Source: a virus
Reading direction: 5' to 3' (one strand)
IMG/VR virus record: IMGVR_UViG_3300034061_000928
Location: 1-30,268 of that record
DNA length: 30,268 nt
Made by a program: the position numbers and the translations under genes. Below, one piece after another: positions 12,955-22,023 of this stretch. The notes under the pieces are model-generated. The model was not told the DNA's origin. It did no database searches and saw nothing but the letters and a program-made list of their open reading frames with translations. The number at the start of each line of letters is the position of its first letter. The stretch's first letter is position 1.

Positions 12955-15527
12955 TGAAAACCGTACAGATATATATAGGCAGAACAGTTGTTGATTTAGA
13001 ATGTATTGAAATAACAATTATAATAGACGGTGTCCCAATAAGGTATGAGGCTTATATAGTTGCGTATCCTTACGACAGACCTGCTTATACAAGAGAAGAT
13101 GATTTACTTTCTATTTATTGGGAACCAGATCAATGGGTAATTAGAATCACAATAGATGATGTTACTTATTATTACACTTCGCAACAAGATGTTTATTATC
13201 CGTTTTTAAGTGATTGGGAATGTACTTCTGAGGGTGCGTGTTTTGGAATTATTGAAACAACGCAATGTAATAAAATACAATACGAACGCATTGAATTATT
13301 TAATGACGAAAAAATAAACATTACTTCGAGTATTCAAAATATTAGTGATATTTCTAAAACGTTTACTGATTTTAGTCAATCGTTTACTATTCCAGGCAGT
13401 GTAACAAATAACAAAATCTTTGAACATTTTTACCAAAACGATGTTGACGGTACAATAGACCACAATTTAAAGCGACCTGCATATATTGAAATTGATTACA
13501 TACCATTTAGAACTGGAGTAATAGGGTTGGAAAAAGCGAACGTAAAAAGTGGTGTTATAGATAATTATCAAATTAGCTTTTACGGGCAGTTAACTAATAT
13601 GCTTAATTTATTTGGAGATACAAAATTAAATCAATTAGATTATAAAGAATTAGAATTTGATTATAACGGAACTGAAATATATAATAGAATAACGGATATA
13701 GCAACTGATTACAATGTACGTTATCCATTAATAGCAAATAATAGGTTATGGAGTTACGGTACAACAGGAACGGAAGATATAACGCAAAATGCTCATGCAA
13801 TAAAATACAGCGAATTATTTCCTGCAGTTAAGATACGTTCTATATTTAAAGAAATAAGTGAGTATTTTGGAATTACTTTTAATAGTTCTTTTTTTTCAGA
13901 TGATAGATTTGACAAATGTTTTTTAGTTGCAAAGAATGCTATTGAATATGAATTTATAACTGAAATACTTGGTATTAATTTTAACAACAAAGGAACGGTA
14001 TTATTTGGAGCATGGGGTTACCCTACTAATTCAGGTGATTACGTGGATTTAGTTAATAACACTATTACGTTAACTAATTTTAGTATTGATATAAATTACC
14101 ATAGAATTAGTTTGGAAGTATTTTCAAAATCGGCAGCAGGAACTTATTATATTGATGTATTTAAAAATGGTATTTATTGGCAAACATTAACAGGAACAAC
14201 AACGGGTTTTTTAACACCGATTATAGTTACTTCTTTAGATTCAGAACAAGTAATAACATTTCGAGTTAAAGCATCTGATACTATGACACTTGGCATTGAT
14301 ATAACATACGAAGTTCACATGATAACGGAAGACGGATTCGGAAATCAAATTTACCCTTATTCAGTAACTGCAATTACTACAAATTCAAGTGTATTATTAG
14401 GTAAGGTTAATGTAGCTACTTCAATGCCAGATATGAAAGTATCGGATTTTGTTTCTGGAATTATAAAAGAATTTAATTTAACTTGTGTTGGAGTAGCTGA
14501 TAAATCTTTTGAATTATTACCTTTAGAAGATTGGTATAACAGGGGGAATGTTATTGATATAACAAATTACACTGATATTGAAAGTGTAGATATTGCACAA
14601 ATACCTTTGTATAATACGATTGAATTTAAGCATCCAGAAAGTGAATCATTTGTAAATAGAAATTATTTTAAAGTTGCTAATTCAGAATATGGAGATACGG
14701 TAAACACGTTTAACTATGACGGTGGGAATTTTACTGTTGATAGTCCATTTGAAAATTTATTATTTGCAAGGGCATTAGACCACCACAATCACGAAGCGAT
14801 ATTAGGGTATTATTTAAACGAAAGTTTTAACGGTTATATTCCTAAGCCTACATTGTTATATATGTATAACGATAAATATGTTTTAGACCATGCAATTAAA
14901 TTCGATAACGGAACTGCAAATGTAAATATAAACGACTATGTTTTATTTGGGCAGGATAGAATAAAAGACGAAATAAACTATTCTTTAAATTTTGGTGCTG
15001 ATAATTCAATAATAGAAAACGAAACAATACAAAATGGTTTATATGCTACTTATTATTTTGCTTACTTATCTAACTTATATAACCTTAAACAACGATTAAC
15101 AACTATAAAAACTATATTGCCAACAAGTTTAGTTACTAATTTGAATTTGAATGATAGGTTAATAATCGGAGATAAGCGATATATAATTAACGATATGAAA
15201 ATTGAGTTGACTTCTGGAGAAGCAACACTAAGTTTATATAACGATTTCAGACCAGTTCAACTTAATAATTTAATTATATTAAGCAGTACAGCACATTCAC
15301 TTTATTTTCCTGTATATTTTAGAAACGGTTCTGTTTCAACAACTAATACGGGAGCAGGATTAGTTCTTTCAAGTGCTGGTTTTAATTGGGTTGGTACAGA
15401 TACTTCTGTTAAAAGTTTAGGTGTTGGTGTGCCGGGAAATACAACAGGCTTACAAAGAAGATTTACATTAACGATTAGATACTCAGACAATACGAAAATT
15501 CAGTATTATTTTATACAACAAGCATGA
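12954..15527 (+). CDS. Large tail-tip/baseplate protein
   Basis: At 857 residues this is the longest protein of the window. The N-terminal 100 residues are strand-rich, with Cys residues at about 80-102 (DWECTSEGACFGIIETTQCN). The next part, DISKTFTDFSQSFTIPGS then NNKIFEHFYQND and RPAYIEIDYIPFRTG, is a pattern I recognise from Flavobacterium phage and prophage tail proteins. The C-terminal 90 residues (AGLVLSSAGFNWVGTDTSVK and a final beta pair) look like a separate beta domain. It begins in a TAATG overlap and probably forms the tip that carries receptor-binding proteins. Confidence 0.78.
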   Translation: MKTVQIYIGRTVVDLECIEITIIIDGVPIRYEAYIVAYPYDRPAYTREDDLLSIYWEPDQWVIRITIDDVTYYYTSQQDVYYPFLSDWECTSEGACFGIIETTQCNKIQYERIELFNDEKINITSSIQNISDISKTFTDFSQSFTIPGSVTNNKIFEHFYQNDVDGTIDHNLKRPAYIEIDYIPFRTGVIGLEKANVKSGVIDNYQISFYGQLTNMLNLFGDTKLNQLDYKELEFDYNGTEIYNRITDIATDYNVRYPLIANNRLWSYGTTGTEDITQNAHAIKYSELFPAVKIRSIFKEISEYFGITFNSSFFSDDRFDKCFLVAKNAIEYEFITEILGINFNNKGTVLFGAWGYPTNSGDYVDLVNNTITLTNFSIDINYHRISLEVFSKSAAGTYYIDVFKNGIYWQTLTGTTTGFLTPIIVTSLDSEQVITFRVKASDTMTLGIDITYEVHMITEDGFGNQIYPYSVTAITTNSSVLLGKVNVATSMPDMKVSDFVSGIIKEFNLTCVGVADKSFELLPLEDWYNRGNVIDITNYTDIESVDIAQIPLYNTIEFKHPESESFVNRNYFKVANSEYGDTVNTFNYDGGNFTVDSPFENLLFARALDHHNHEAILGYYLNESFNGYIPKPTLLYMYNDKYVLDHAIKFDNGTANVNINDYVLFGQDRIKDEINYSLNFGADNSIIENETIQNGLYATYYFAYLSNLYNLKQRLTTIKTILPTSLVTNLNLNDRLIIGDKRYIINDMKIELTSGEATLSLYNDFRPVQLNNLIILSSTAHSLYFPVYFRNGSVSTTNTGAGLVLSSAGFNWVGTDTSVKSLGVGVPGNTTGLQRRFTLTIRYSDNTKIQYYFIQQA

Positions 15528-15694
15528 TAAAAGGAATAATAGATATGTTAAAATTGGATGCGTTTATAGGAGCATCTGAAAACATAGAAATAGCGAAAGG
15601 AAAACACGAATTAAAAAAGGATTTTAAAAGCCTTTGGAATCAATCAATAAGAGAACTAAAAGTAAAACGAAATGGCAGAAAAAAGGGTAATTGA
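15524..15694 (+). CDS. Small basic protein before tape measure
   Basis: A 56-residue frame starting in an ATGA overlap with the tail-tip gene and ending 23 bases inside the tape measure. It is Lys-rich, with the sequence IAKGKHELKKDFKSLWNQSI and a very basic end (KVKRNGRKKGN). It fills what would be a 144-base gap in an otherwise gapless tail operon, supporting reality. No family is recognised; a tail accessory role is likely from position. Confidence 0.6.
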   Translation: MIKGIIDMLKLDAFIGASENIEIAKGKHELKKDFKSLWNQSIRELKVKRNGRKKGN

Positions 15695-17675
15695 ATTAGA
15701 AATTCAGGACAATAGCAAAACACTAAAAGCTCAATATAAAGAAGCGGTTTTAGAAGTTCAAAGATTAGCTGCTGCTTATGGGGAAACTTCTCAGCAAGTT
15801 GCAGAAGCTGCCAAAAAAGCTGCTGGCTTAAAAGACCAAATCGAAGATACAAACGATGCTATTGCTGCATTTAAAGGAGAGGGTAAATTTGCTGCTACTG
15901 GAAAAGCCTTAAGTGCTGTTGCAAGTGGATTTAGTGCTGTTGAAGGTGGTATGGCATTAGTAGGGGTTGAAAGTGAAAACTTACAAAAAACAATGTTAAA
16001 AGTTCAAGCTGCTATGGCATTAGCTCAAGGACTTGAAGGATTAGAAGATGCAGGTCGTGCTTTCAAACAGTTGGGAACCGTTGCTGTAAATGCTTTAAAA
16101 GGAGTTAGAGGAGCTTTAATTGCAACAGGAATTGGTGCTTTAGTTGTTGCATTAGGAACTATTGTTGCGTATTGGGACGATATAAAAGCTGCTGTTAGTG
16201 GAGTAACTTCAGAACAAGAAGCATTAAATGCTGAAACAGAAAAAAATGTTCTTATTGAAAATGAAAAACTAACATCATTAAATAGTCAGGATAACATTTT
16301 AAAATTACAAGGTTTATCTGAAAAAGAAATTTTAAGAATAAAAATAAAACAAATAGATGCTACAATAGCAGCAACTGAAGAACAAATAAAACAAAATGAA
16401 GTAACAGCAAAACTACAAGAAGAAGCTACATTAAGAAATTTCAAAATAGCAAAACAAGTTATAGCTGCAATTACTAAAATAGCATTAATTCCAATTACTG
16501 CTATGGTTGCACAAGTTGATTTATTAATTAAAGGAGCAAATTATGTTAGTGAAGCATTAGGCGGTAAAAAATTAATTGATTTAGAACCATTAAAAGAAGC
16601 CAATAAATACTTTGATAAAATGGCAGAGGGTGGAGCTAAATTATTATTTGACCCTGAAGAAGTAAAAGCAGAGGGAGAAAAAGTAAAAAAAGAAACTGAA
16701 AAACAACTTCAAGAACTTAAAAATACAAAAGCTGGGTATCAATTAGCTATTAAAGAAATAGATAAACAAGGCACATCAAATGTTGTATCTTCAAAAAAAG
16801 ACGAATTAGATGCTTTAATTGAATTAGAAATACAAAAGGCAAACACAGATGAAAATATATTAAGGGATTTACTTCAAAAAAGATTGGATTTAGAAAAACT
16901 TTCTGGAGCTCAATTAGAATTAGCGCAAAATGAAAATGCTGAAAAATTAAAACAAGCTATTGAAGATGATAAACAAGAAATAATAAAATTAGAAACTAAA
17001 TCAGTTAAAGATATTCAAGCTATAAAATTACAAGGACAATTAAATGAAATAGCTACACAAAAAGAAATAGACCAAATTAAACTTGATTCATATCAACAGT
17101 ATTTAGAAGAAGTAAAGAAAAAAGAACAAGAAGAATTAGATGCTCAAAAATTAGCGCAACAACAAAGAGTAGATTTAATTTTAAAATATGCTCAAACGTT
17201 TGGACAAGCAATGTCATCTTTAAACGGATTGCTAAACGCAAATGATGAGGAACGACTTAAAAACGTTAAAAAAGGCAGTAAAGAAGAAGAAGAAATTAAA
17301 CGTAAAATGTTTGATAGAGACAAAAAACTTCGCATTGTTCAAACAGTAATAGATACAGCTTCGAATGTAGTGCAATCAATTAGAAACGGTGGTGGTATTC
17401 CAACAGGTATTCCATTTGGTATTGCTGCCGCTGCTATGGGTGCGTTACAAATAGCTACAATATCTAAAGCTAAATTTGACGGTGGAGGTGACCAAGTTCA
17501 ATCTCCAAGTGCTGGAGGTGGTGCAATGGCCCCTAACTTTAATGTTATAGGAAGTTCTGGAGTTAATCAATTAGCACAAATACAACAACAACCAACAAGA
17601 GCATATGTAGTTAGTGGGGACGTAGCAAATGGATTAAGCCTTGAAAGGAATAGGTTACAAAACGCATCATTTTAA
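15672..17675 (+). CDS. Tail tape measure protein
   Basis: A 667-residue, largely helical protein that sets tail length and may pass into the host on infection. It has long Ala/Lys/Gln/Glu-rich coiled segments (residues 15-65, 380-510), a hydrophobic segment at about 148-168 (ALIATGIGALVVALGTIVAY), and a Gly/Ala-rich hydrophobic part near the end (GGGIPTGIPFGIAAAAMGAL). No peptidoglycan-cleaving domain is seen. The length suggests a tail of roughly 100 nm by the usual proportionality, i.e. a siphovirus of ordinary tail size. It is the last tail gene; head genes follow. Confidence 0.9.
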   Translation: MAEKRVIELEIQDNSKTLKAQYKEAVLEVQRLAAAYGETSQQVAEAAKKAAGLKDQIEDTNDAIAAFKGEGKFAATGKALSAVASGFSAVEGGMALVGVESENLQKTMLKVQAAMALAQGLEGLEDAGRAFKQLGTVAVNALKGVRGALIATGIGALVVALGTIVAYWDDIKAAVSGVTSEQEALNAETEKNVLIENEKLTSLNSQDNILKLQGLSEKEILRIKIKQIDATIAATEEQIKQNEVTAKLQEEATLRNFKIAKQVIAAITKIALIPITAMVAQVDLLIKGANYVSEALGGKKLIDLEPLKEANKYFDKMAEGGAKLLFDPEEVKAEGEKVKKETEKQLQELKNTKAGYQLAIKEIDKQGTSNVVSSKKDELDALIELEIQKANTDENILRDLLQKRLDLEKLSGAQLELAQNENAEKLKQAIEDDKQEIIKLETKSVKDIQAIKLQGQLNEIATQKEIDQIKLDSYQQYLEEVKKKEQEELDAQKLAQQQRVDLILKYAQTFGQAMSSLNGLLNANDEERLKNVKKGSKEEEEIKRKMFDRDKKLRIVQTVIDTASNVVQSIRNGGGIPTGIPFGIAAAAMGALQIATISKAKFDGGGDQVQSPSAGGGAMAPNFNVIGSSGVNQLAQIQQQPTRAYVVSGDVANGLSLERNRLQNASF

Positions 17676-17687
17676 CGTTTAGAAAAT

Positions 17688-18257
17688 ATGGATAAGAAAA
17701 TAATTGAATTAGTAATAGACGAAAACGATTTACAAACGGGAATCCATGCGGTTAGTGTTGTTCATTCTCCTGCAATCGAAGAAAACTTTATAGCTTTATC
17801 AAAACACGAAATAGAACTAAAAGAAGTAGATTCCGAAAAAAAGATTTTAATGGGTGCTGCATTGGTTCCTAATAAGCAAATTTTAAGGGCTGACAAAGAC
17901 GGAAACGGATATTACATATATTTTAGTGAGGACACTATTAAAAAGGCTTCAGAATTGTTCTTAATGCGTTCTAATCAAAACAATGCAACGTTAGAACATA
18001 AAGAAAAGTTAAACGGAATGAGTGTTGTTGAAAGTTGGGTAATTGATAATCCAGAAATGGATAAATCTAAAGAGTACGGTTTTAGCTTACCAAAAGGAAC
18101 TTGGATGATTGCTATGAAAGTAAACAACGAGGATATTTGGAAAGACGTAAAAGCAGGTAAAGTTAAAGGTTTTTCAATAGAGGGATATTTTGCTGACAAA
18201 TACGAGATGAGTACAAGTAATAATGTTATAAATCAATTAAAAGAACTTTTAAAATAA
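17688..18257 (+). CDS. XkdF-like prohead protease candidate
   Basis: A 189-residue protein matching XkdF-like putative serine protease domains: IHAVSVVHSPAIEENFIAL at 19-37, ILMGAALVPNKQILRAD (about 53-69), ATLEHKEKLNGMSVVESWVI (His in the catalytic-type EH-K pattern), and VKGFSIEGYF near 164-173, where the Ser of GFSIEG is a candidate nucleophile. It would process scaffold and capsid proteins. It contains LSKHEIEL at 37-44, a motif repeated in the next proteins. It starts 12 bases after the tape measure gene. Confidence 0.82.
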   Translation: MDKKIIELVIDENDLQTGIHAVSVVHSPAIEENFIALSKHEIELKEVDSEKKILMGAALVPNKQILRADKDGNGYYIYFSEDTIKKASELFLMRSNQNNATLEHKEKLNGMSVVESWVIDNPEMDKSKEYGFSLPKGTWMIAMKVNNEDIWKDVKAGKVKGFSIEGYFADKYEMSTSNNVINQLKELLK

Positions 18258-18263
18258 ACTAAA

Positions 18264-18635
18264 ATGAATAAACTAAACAACATTTTTAAAATGGTTTCTC
18301 AATTAGAGAAAAATGCTGAAGAAGTAAAGTTAGCTAAACACGAAGTTGAATTAGCTTCTTTACAAATGATTACTGCAATGCACGATAATGGAATTGACAT
18401 TTATAAACAAGGTCAAAATTGGGCAAAAGAAATGGAAGCATTTACAAAAAAGAGCCGTGAATTAAATAGAATGGCTGTTGCGCTTTCAAATGGTTTAGAA
18501 AAAGAAATAAATGATTTTGAAAAACAAGCTAAAGAATTAGGAATAAATACAAATAATCTTCCTGAATTAAATAAGGCTATTAGTATTTTAGGGCCTTTGG
18601 ACAATGTTATTAAAATGACAGAGCGATTTAAATAA
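18264..18635 (+). CDS. Head-module coiled-coil protein with LAKHEVEL motif
   Basis: A 123-residue, helical, Lys/Glu/Leu-rich protein of the capsid gene cluster. It carries LAKHEVEL at residues 23-30 and ends with a helix containing AKELGINTNNLPELNKAI. The protein at 18883 shares both the LAKHEVEL motif (18-25) and the AKELGI phrase near its middle, so the two may be diverged paralogues. Placed between the protease and scaffold genes, it is a candidate scaffold accessory or a protease substrate. Confidence 0.72.
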   Translation: MNKLNNIFKMVSQLEKNAEEVKLAKHEVELASLQMITAMHDNGIDIYKQGQNWAKEMEAFTKKSRELNRMAVALSNGLEKEINDFEKQAKELGINTNNLPELNKAISILGPLDNVIKMTERFK

Positions 18636-18640
18636 ATAAT

Positions 18641-18841
18641 ATGGCGCAAAGAACAGTTAGCAAAGTAAGTCCTCGCGGTGGCAAAAGAGGTTGTCTATGT
18701 AAAGACAATACTTATTCAAACAAATGCTGTGACGGAAGTTTAAGAGCGCAAGGAATAGGTAAAACAGCAAGTGTACCACCTCAAAATGTAACGACAACTG
18801 ACGTAAACGGAGTAAGGACTACAATACGTCAAAACGGATAA
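18641..18841 (+). CDS. Small Cys-rich conserved phage protein
   Basis: A 66-residue basic protein. The central GKRGCLCKDNTYSNKCCDG has four cysteines as CxC and CC, suggesting metal or disulfide stabilisation. The rest is Thr/Asn-rich (VTTTDVNGVRTTIRQ). I recall proteins with GCLCKDNTYS-KCCDGS in the head cluster of other flavobacterial phages, without assigned role. It is probably a minor virion protein. Confidence 0.75.
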   Translation: MAQRTVSKVSPRGGKRGCLCKDNTYSNKCCDGSLRAQGIGKTASVPPQNVTTTDVNGVRTTIRQNG

Positions 18842-18882
18842 AAAAGTAACAGCATAATTTATTAATCGTTTAAAACATAACT

Positions 18883-19260
18883 ATGAACACAAGAAAGACA
18901 GTTTACAACAAACTCTTTAAAGAGGAAACTCAATTAGCAAAACACGAAGTAGAGTTGGCTTTAAATACAGATGTTGACAAAGCAGTTAATGATTATTATA
19001 ATACATCAAATACAGCTTATTCTAAATCAACTGGAGCAATAAATTCATTAAGAGAAGCATTAGCCGTTCATAATAAATCTTATGAAATTACTAAACAATT
19101 TGATGTATTATTGAAAAAAATAAATGACACTGCAAAAGAATTAGGTATTTCACCAAACGAATGGCAAATATATAAAGACTTAAATATTGCAATAAAAGAA
19201 AAAAATAGAACATTGGAAAATATAAAATCTTTAGAAAAAGCTATTTCGCTTTTAAGTTAA
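18883..19260 (+). CDS. Head-module coiled-coil protein, second LAKHEVEL copy
   Basis: A 125-residue helical protein starting at the ATG after a 41-base spacer. LAKHEVEL is at residues 18-25, and AKELGISPNEWQIYKDLNIAI corresponds to the end of the protein at 18264. The middle is Ala/Ser/Tyr-rich helix. It probably arose by duplication with the 18264 gene. It lies immediately before the scaffold gene. Confidence 0.72.
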   Translation: MNTRKTVYNKLFKEETQLAKHEVELALNTDVDKAVNDYYNTSNTAYSKSTGAINSLREALAVHNKSYEITKQFDVLLKKINDTAKELGISPNEWQIYKDLNIAIKEKNRTLENIKSLEKAISLLS

Positions 19261-19282
19261 ATAAAATAAATAAACACGAAAA

Positions 19283-19870
19283 ATGAATACAAATCAAATC
19301 TTAAACAAAGTTCGAACACTTTTAGGAATGGAAGTAAAGTTAGAACAAATGAAATTAGCGGACGGAGTAACAGTTATCGAAGCTGAATCATTCGAACCCG
19401 AAATGGAAGTTTTTGTAGTTACCGAAGATGAGCAAAAAATACCTTTGCCAGTTGGAGAGTACGAAATGGAAGACGGACGTATTTTAGTTATCGAAAACGA
19501 AGGTATCGTTAAAGAAGTGAAAGAGAAAATGGAAGAAGAAGTAGAAGTTGAAGAACCTGAAACAGAAACTGAAATTGAAGTAGAAGCGGAAAAAGAAACT
19601 GCAGTAGCTACTCCAAAGAAAACTATTGAAAGTGTAGTTAAAGAATCATTCTTTTCTGAAATCGAAGCATTAAAAGCAGAAAACGAAACTTTGAAAGCTG
19701 AATTATCTAAACTAAACAAAGTAGAAGAAAAAACAGAAGTAGAATTAAGCGAGAAGCCTAAGCCTATTTCATTCAATCCTGAAAACACGAATCCTGTAGA
19801 GCGAATTAAACTTGCTTCTAAAAGAAAACGTTCAATAATGGATACAATTTTAGAAAAACTAAATAAGTAA
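19283..19870 (+). CDS. Capsid scaffolding protein candidate
   Basis: A 195-residue acidic protein placed before the decoration and capsid genes. The N-terminal part (MEVKLEQMKLADGVTVIEAE) resembles the corresponding part of other flavobacterial phage proteins. It then has a Glu/Val-rich low-complexity stretch (about 82-110), a coiled coil (SEIEALKAENETLKAELSKL), and a short basic C-terminal helix (LASKRKRSIMDTILEKLNK), the shape usual for scaffold proteins, whose C-terminus binds capsid. The preceding XkdF-like protease may cleave it. Confidence 0.72.
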   Translation: MNTNQILNKVRTLLGMEVKLEQMKLADGVTVIEAESFEPEMEVFVVTEDEQKIPLPVGEYEMEDGRILVIENEGIVKEVKEKMEEEVEVEEPETETEIEVEAEKETAVATPKKTIESVVKESFFSEIEALKAENETLKAELSKLNKVEEKTEVELSEKPKPISFNPENTNPVERIKLASKRKRSIMDTILEKLNK

Positions 19871-19891
19871 TAATTTAAAAACAAAAAAAAA

Positions 19892-20314
19892 ATGAGTACA
19901 ACATTAATTTCAGTATCTAACGATGTTTTGCGTCAAGTTGGCGTAGTTGAAACATTGACAGGTGCAACAACTTTAACTGCTGAGGATAGCGGTAAAGTAT
20001 TTATCTTAAACGCTGCTGCAGGTGCGCAAATTACACTTCCTGCTGTTGCTGATGCAACGGGTCATTCTTATAAGTTCATCGTAGGAGCATTATTTGCAAC
20101 TACTGCTTGGACTATTAAAGCGGCTTCAAACAAAATTCAAGGTGGTGTTATCGTAAATAGCACAAACGTACACGGTGCAGATGAAAACACAATTACTTTT
20201 TCTGCTTCTGCTGACTCAATCGGAGATTTCGTAGAATTAAATTGTGATGGTTCTAACTGGTATGTTTTCGGATTGGGAACATCATCTGGTGCAATTACAT
20301 TAACTGCAGTATAA
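19892..20314 (+). CDS. Capsid decoration/head fibre-like protein
   Basis: A 140-residue beta-rich Ala/Thr/Ser protein with GATTLTAEDSGKVFILNAAA, then QITLPAVADATGHSYKFIVG and FVELNCDGSNWYVFGLGTSS, a pattern typical of decoration or head-surface proteins directly before the major capsid gene. The start follows a 21-base leader with a run of nine or more A, suited to strong translation in Bacteroidetes. Confidence 0.8.
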   Translation: MSTTLISVSNDVLRQVGVVETLTGATTLTAEDSGKVFILNAAAGAQITLPAVADATGHSYKFIVGALFATTAWTIKAASNKIQGGVIVNSTNVHGADENTITFSASADSIGDFVELNCDGSNWYVFGLGTSSGAITLTAV

Positions 20315-20337
20315 ATAAATTAAAAAATTAAAATAAA

Positions 20338-21288
20338 ATGAGTACAACACAATCAATTACAACTACTTACGCAGGCGAGTTCGCAGGTAAGTATATTGCT
20401 GCAGCTTTATTGTCTGCTCCAACTTTAGAAAAAGGCGGAATCACAATTTACCCTAACGTAAAGTACAAGCAAGTTATCAAAAGAGTAGCAACTGATGACA
20501 TCATTAGAAATGCGACTTGCGATTTTGACCCAACTTCAACTGTAACTTTAACAGAGCGAGTTCTTCAACCTGAATCATTCCAAGTTAACCTACAATTATG
20601 TAAGTCTGATTTTAGACAAGATTGGGATGCTATCCAAATGGGTTATTCTGCATTCGATGTATTGCCTAAGTCTTTCGCTGATTTCTTAATTGCTCATGCT
20701 GCTGAGAAAGTTGCTGCTGGAATGGAAACTTCAATATGGAGAGGTGTTAACGCAACAGCTGGACAATTTGCAGGTATTATGACACAATTAACTACTGATG
20801 CTGCTTTACCTGCTGCTCAAGAAATTGCTGGTACTACTGTTGATGCTACAAACGTTATTGCACAATTAGGTTCAATCATTGACGCACTTCCTGCTGCATT
20901 GTACGGAAAAGAGGATTTAGTTCTTTATGTTTCTAACAACATTTATAGAGCTTACGTTCGTGCATTGGGTGGTTTTGCTGCTGCTGGTGTAGGTGCTAAC
21001 GGTTACGAAAACAAAGGAACTAACCAAGTATTGAATGACTTGTATTTTGACGGAGTTAAAATTTTCTTAGCTAACGGACTTGCTTCAAACACTGCTTTGC
21101 TTTCTCAAACTTCAAACTTGTTCTTTGCAACTGGTTTGATGAATGACATGAACGAAGTTAAAGTTATCGACATGGGTGACATCGACGGATCTCAGAATGT
21201 CAGAGTAATTCTCAGGTTTACGGCTGATGCTAAATACGGTTTTGCATCTGACTTGGTTACTTACGGAATTGTAAATTCAGCTAACTAA
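20338..21288 (+). CDS. Major capsid protein
   Basis: A 316-residue protein with moderate composition, few cysteines, and an HK97-compatible plan: a flexible N-terminus, long beta segments (VTLTERVLQPESFQVNLQLC), then helical and loop regions (LYVSNNIYRAYVRALGG, FFATGLMNDMNEVKVIDMGD). I recall close counterparts as major capsid proteins in flavobacterial phages. It follows the scaffold and decoration genes, has an A-rich leader and is followed at once by a strong terminator, as expected for a highly expressed gene. No separate cleavage site is clear. Confidence 0.9.
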   Translation: MSTTQSITTTYAGEFAGKYIAAALLSAPTLEKGGITIYPNVKYKQVIKRVATDDIIRNATCDFDPTSTVTLTERVLQPESFQVNLQLCKSDFRQDWDAIQMGYSAFDVLPKSFADFLIAHAAEKVAAGMETSIWRGVNATAGQFAGIMTQLTTDAALPAAQEIAGTTVDATNVIAQLGSIIDALPAALYGKEDLVLYVSNNIYRAYVRALGGFAAAGVGANGYENKGTNQVLNDLYFDGVKIFLANGLASNTALLSQTSNLFFATGLMNDMNEVKVIDMGDIDGSQNVRVILRFTADAKYGFASDLVTYGIVNSAN

Positions 21289-21308
21289 TCAAACTAAACT
21301 ATAAGCGA

Positions 21309-21337
21309 GGGTGGTGAAATATACGCCACCCTTTTTT
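21309..21337 (+). terminator. Rho-independent terminator after major capsid gene
   Basis: GGGTGG (21309-21314) pairs with CCACCC (21326-21331) around an 11-base loop, followed by six T. The stem is GC-rich in an AT-rich genome. It separates the capsid transcript from the following tail-tube candidate. Confidence 0.9.
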
Positions 21338-21362
21338 GTTTAACATTATAAAATAAAAAGAT

Positions 21363-21932
21363 ATGAGCTGTGATATAGCAAATGGAAGATTAGAAGCATG
21401 TAAAGATTCAGTAAGTGGATTAGATGCTATCTATATTATTAACTACGGGACGTACAATCCTGATTCTGCTGCATTGGGTGGTGATATTACCTATGACGGA
21501 ACTTACACTGATTTAATTACTCAAATTGCAAACGTGCCAACGGTATATAAATACGAATTAAAAGGTGCGAATGCTTTTGAACAAGCTATTCAATCTTCAA
21601 GAGATAACGGTACTACATTTTTTGAGCAAACGTTAACAATACAGTTAAAAAAACAAGACGTAGTTACACATAAAACAATCAAATTATTGGCTTACGGACG
21701 ACCTAACATTATTGTTAGAACACGTGGAAATCAATTCTTTATTGCAGGATTGCAAAGAGGTTGCGATGTAAGTGCTGGAACGGTATCTTCTGGAACTGCA
21801 TTGGGAGATTTCAACGGTTATTCTTTGACTTTCTTAGGAATGGAAAATGTACCTGCTAATTTCTTAGATTGTTCAAGTGAAGCTGATTTACTAAGTGTAG
21901 TATTAGACGGAGCATCCGTAGTTACTGCTTAA
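21363..21932 (+). CDS. Major tail tube protein candidate
   Basis: A 189-residue protein beginning MSCDIANGRLEACKDSVSGL, with a beta-rich centre (YKYELKGANAFEQAIQSS, then FFEQTLTIQLKKQD) and a strongly repetitive Gly/Asp loop near the end (GALGDFNGYSLTFLG). I recall this type in flavobacterial phages next to the capsid gene; the fold pattern (EQxLxIQLKK with long loop) fits tail-tube proteins. It is flanked by two terminators, suggesting separate, high-level expression. A minor capsid role is the alternative. Confidence 0.68.
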   Translation: MSCDIANGRLEACKDSVSGLDAIYIINYGTYNPDSAALGGDITYDGTYTDLITQIANVPTVYKYELKGANAFEQAIQSSRDNGTTFFEQTLTIQLKKQDVVTHKTIKLLAYGRPNIIVRTRGNQFFIAGLQRGCDVSAGTVSSGTALGDFNGYSLTFLGMENVPANFLDCSSEADLLSVVLDGASVVTA

Positions 21933-21957
21933 GTTTTATTTTCTCCAAGCATAAAAG

Positions 21958-21984
21958 ACCCTGCCTAAATTGGTGGGGTTTTTT
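21958..21984 (+). terminator. Rho-independent terminator after tail-tube candidate
   Basis: ACCCTGCC (21958-21965) pairs with GGTGGGGT (21972-21979), eight pairs including two G-T, around a six-base loop, and is followed by T to 21984. It ends the tail-tube transcript. Confidence 0.88.
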
Positions 21985-22023
21985 GTTTTAGAAACAGAAA
22001 CACGAAACAAACGTTTATAATAT

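Noticed and set aside
19294-19884. 196-residue open frame on the - strand
   Set aside because: It is the Ser/Thr-rich mirror of the Glu/Lys/Val-rich scaffold gene and has no start context or independent space. All supported genes are on the + strand.
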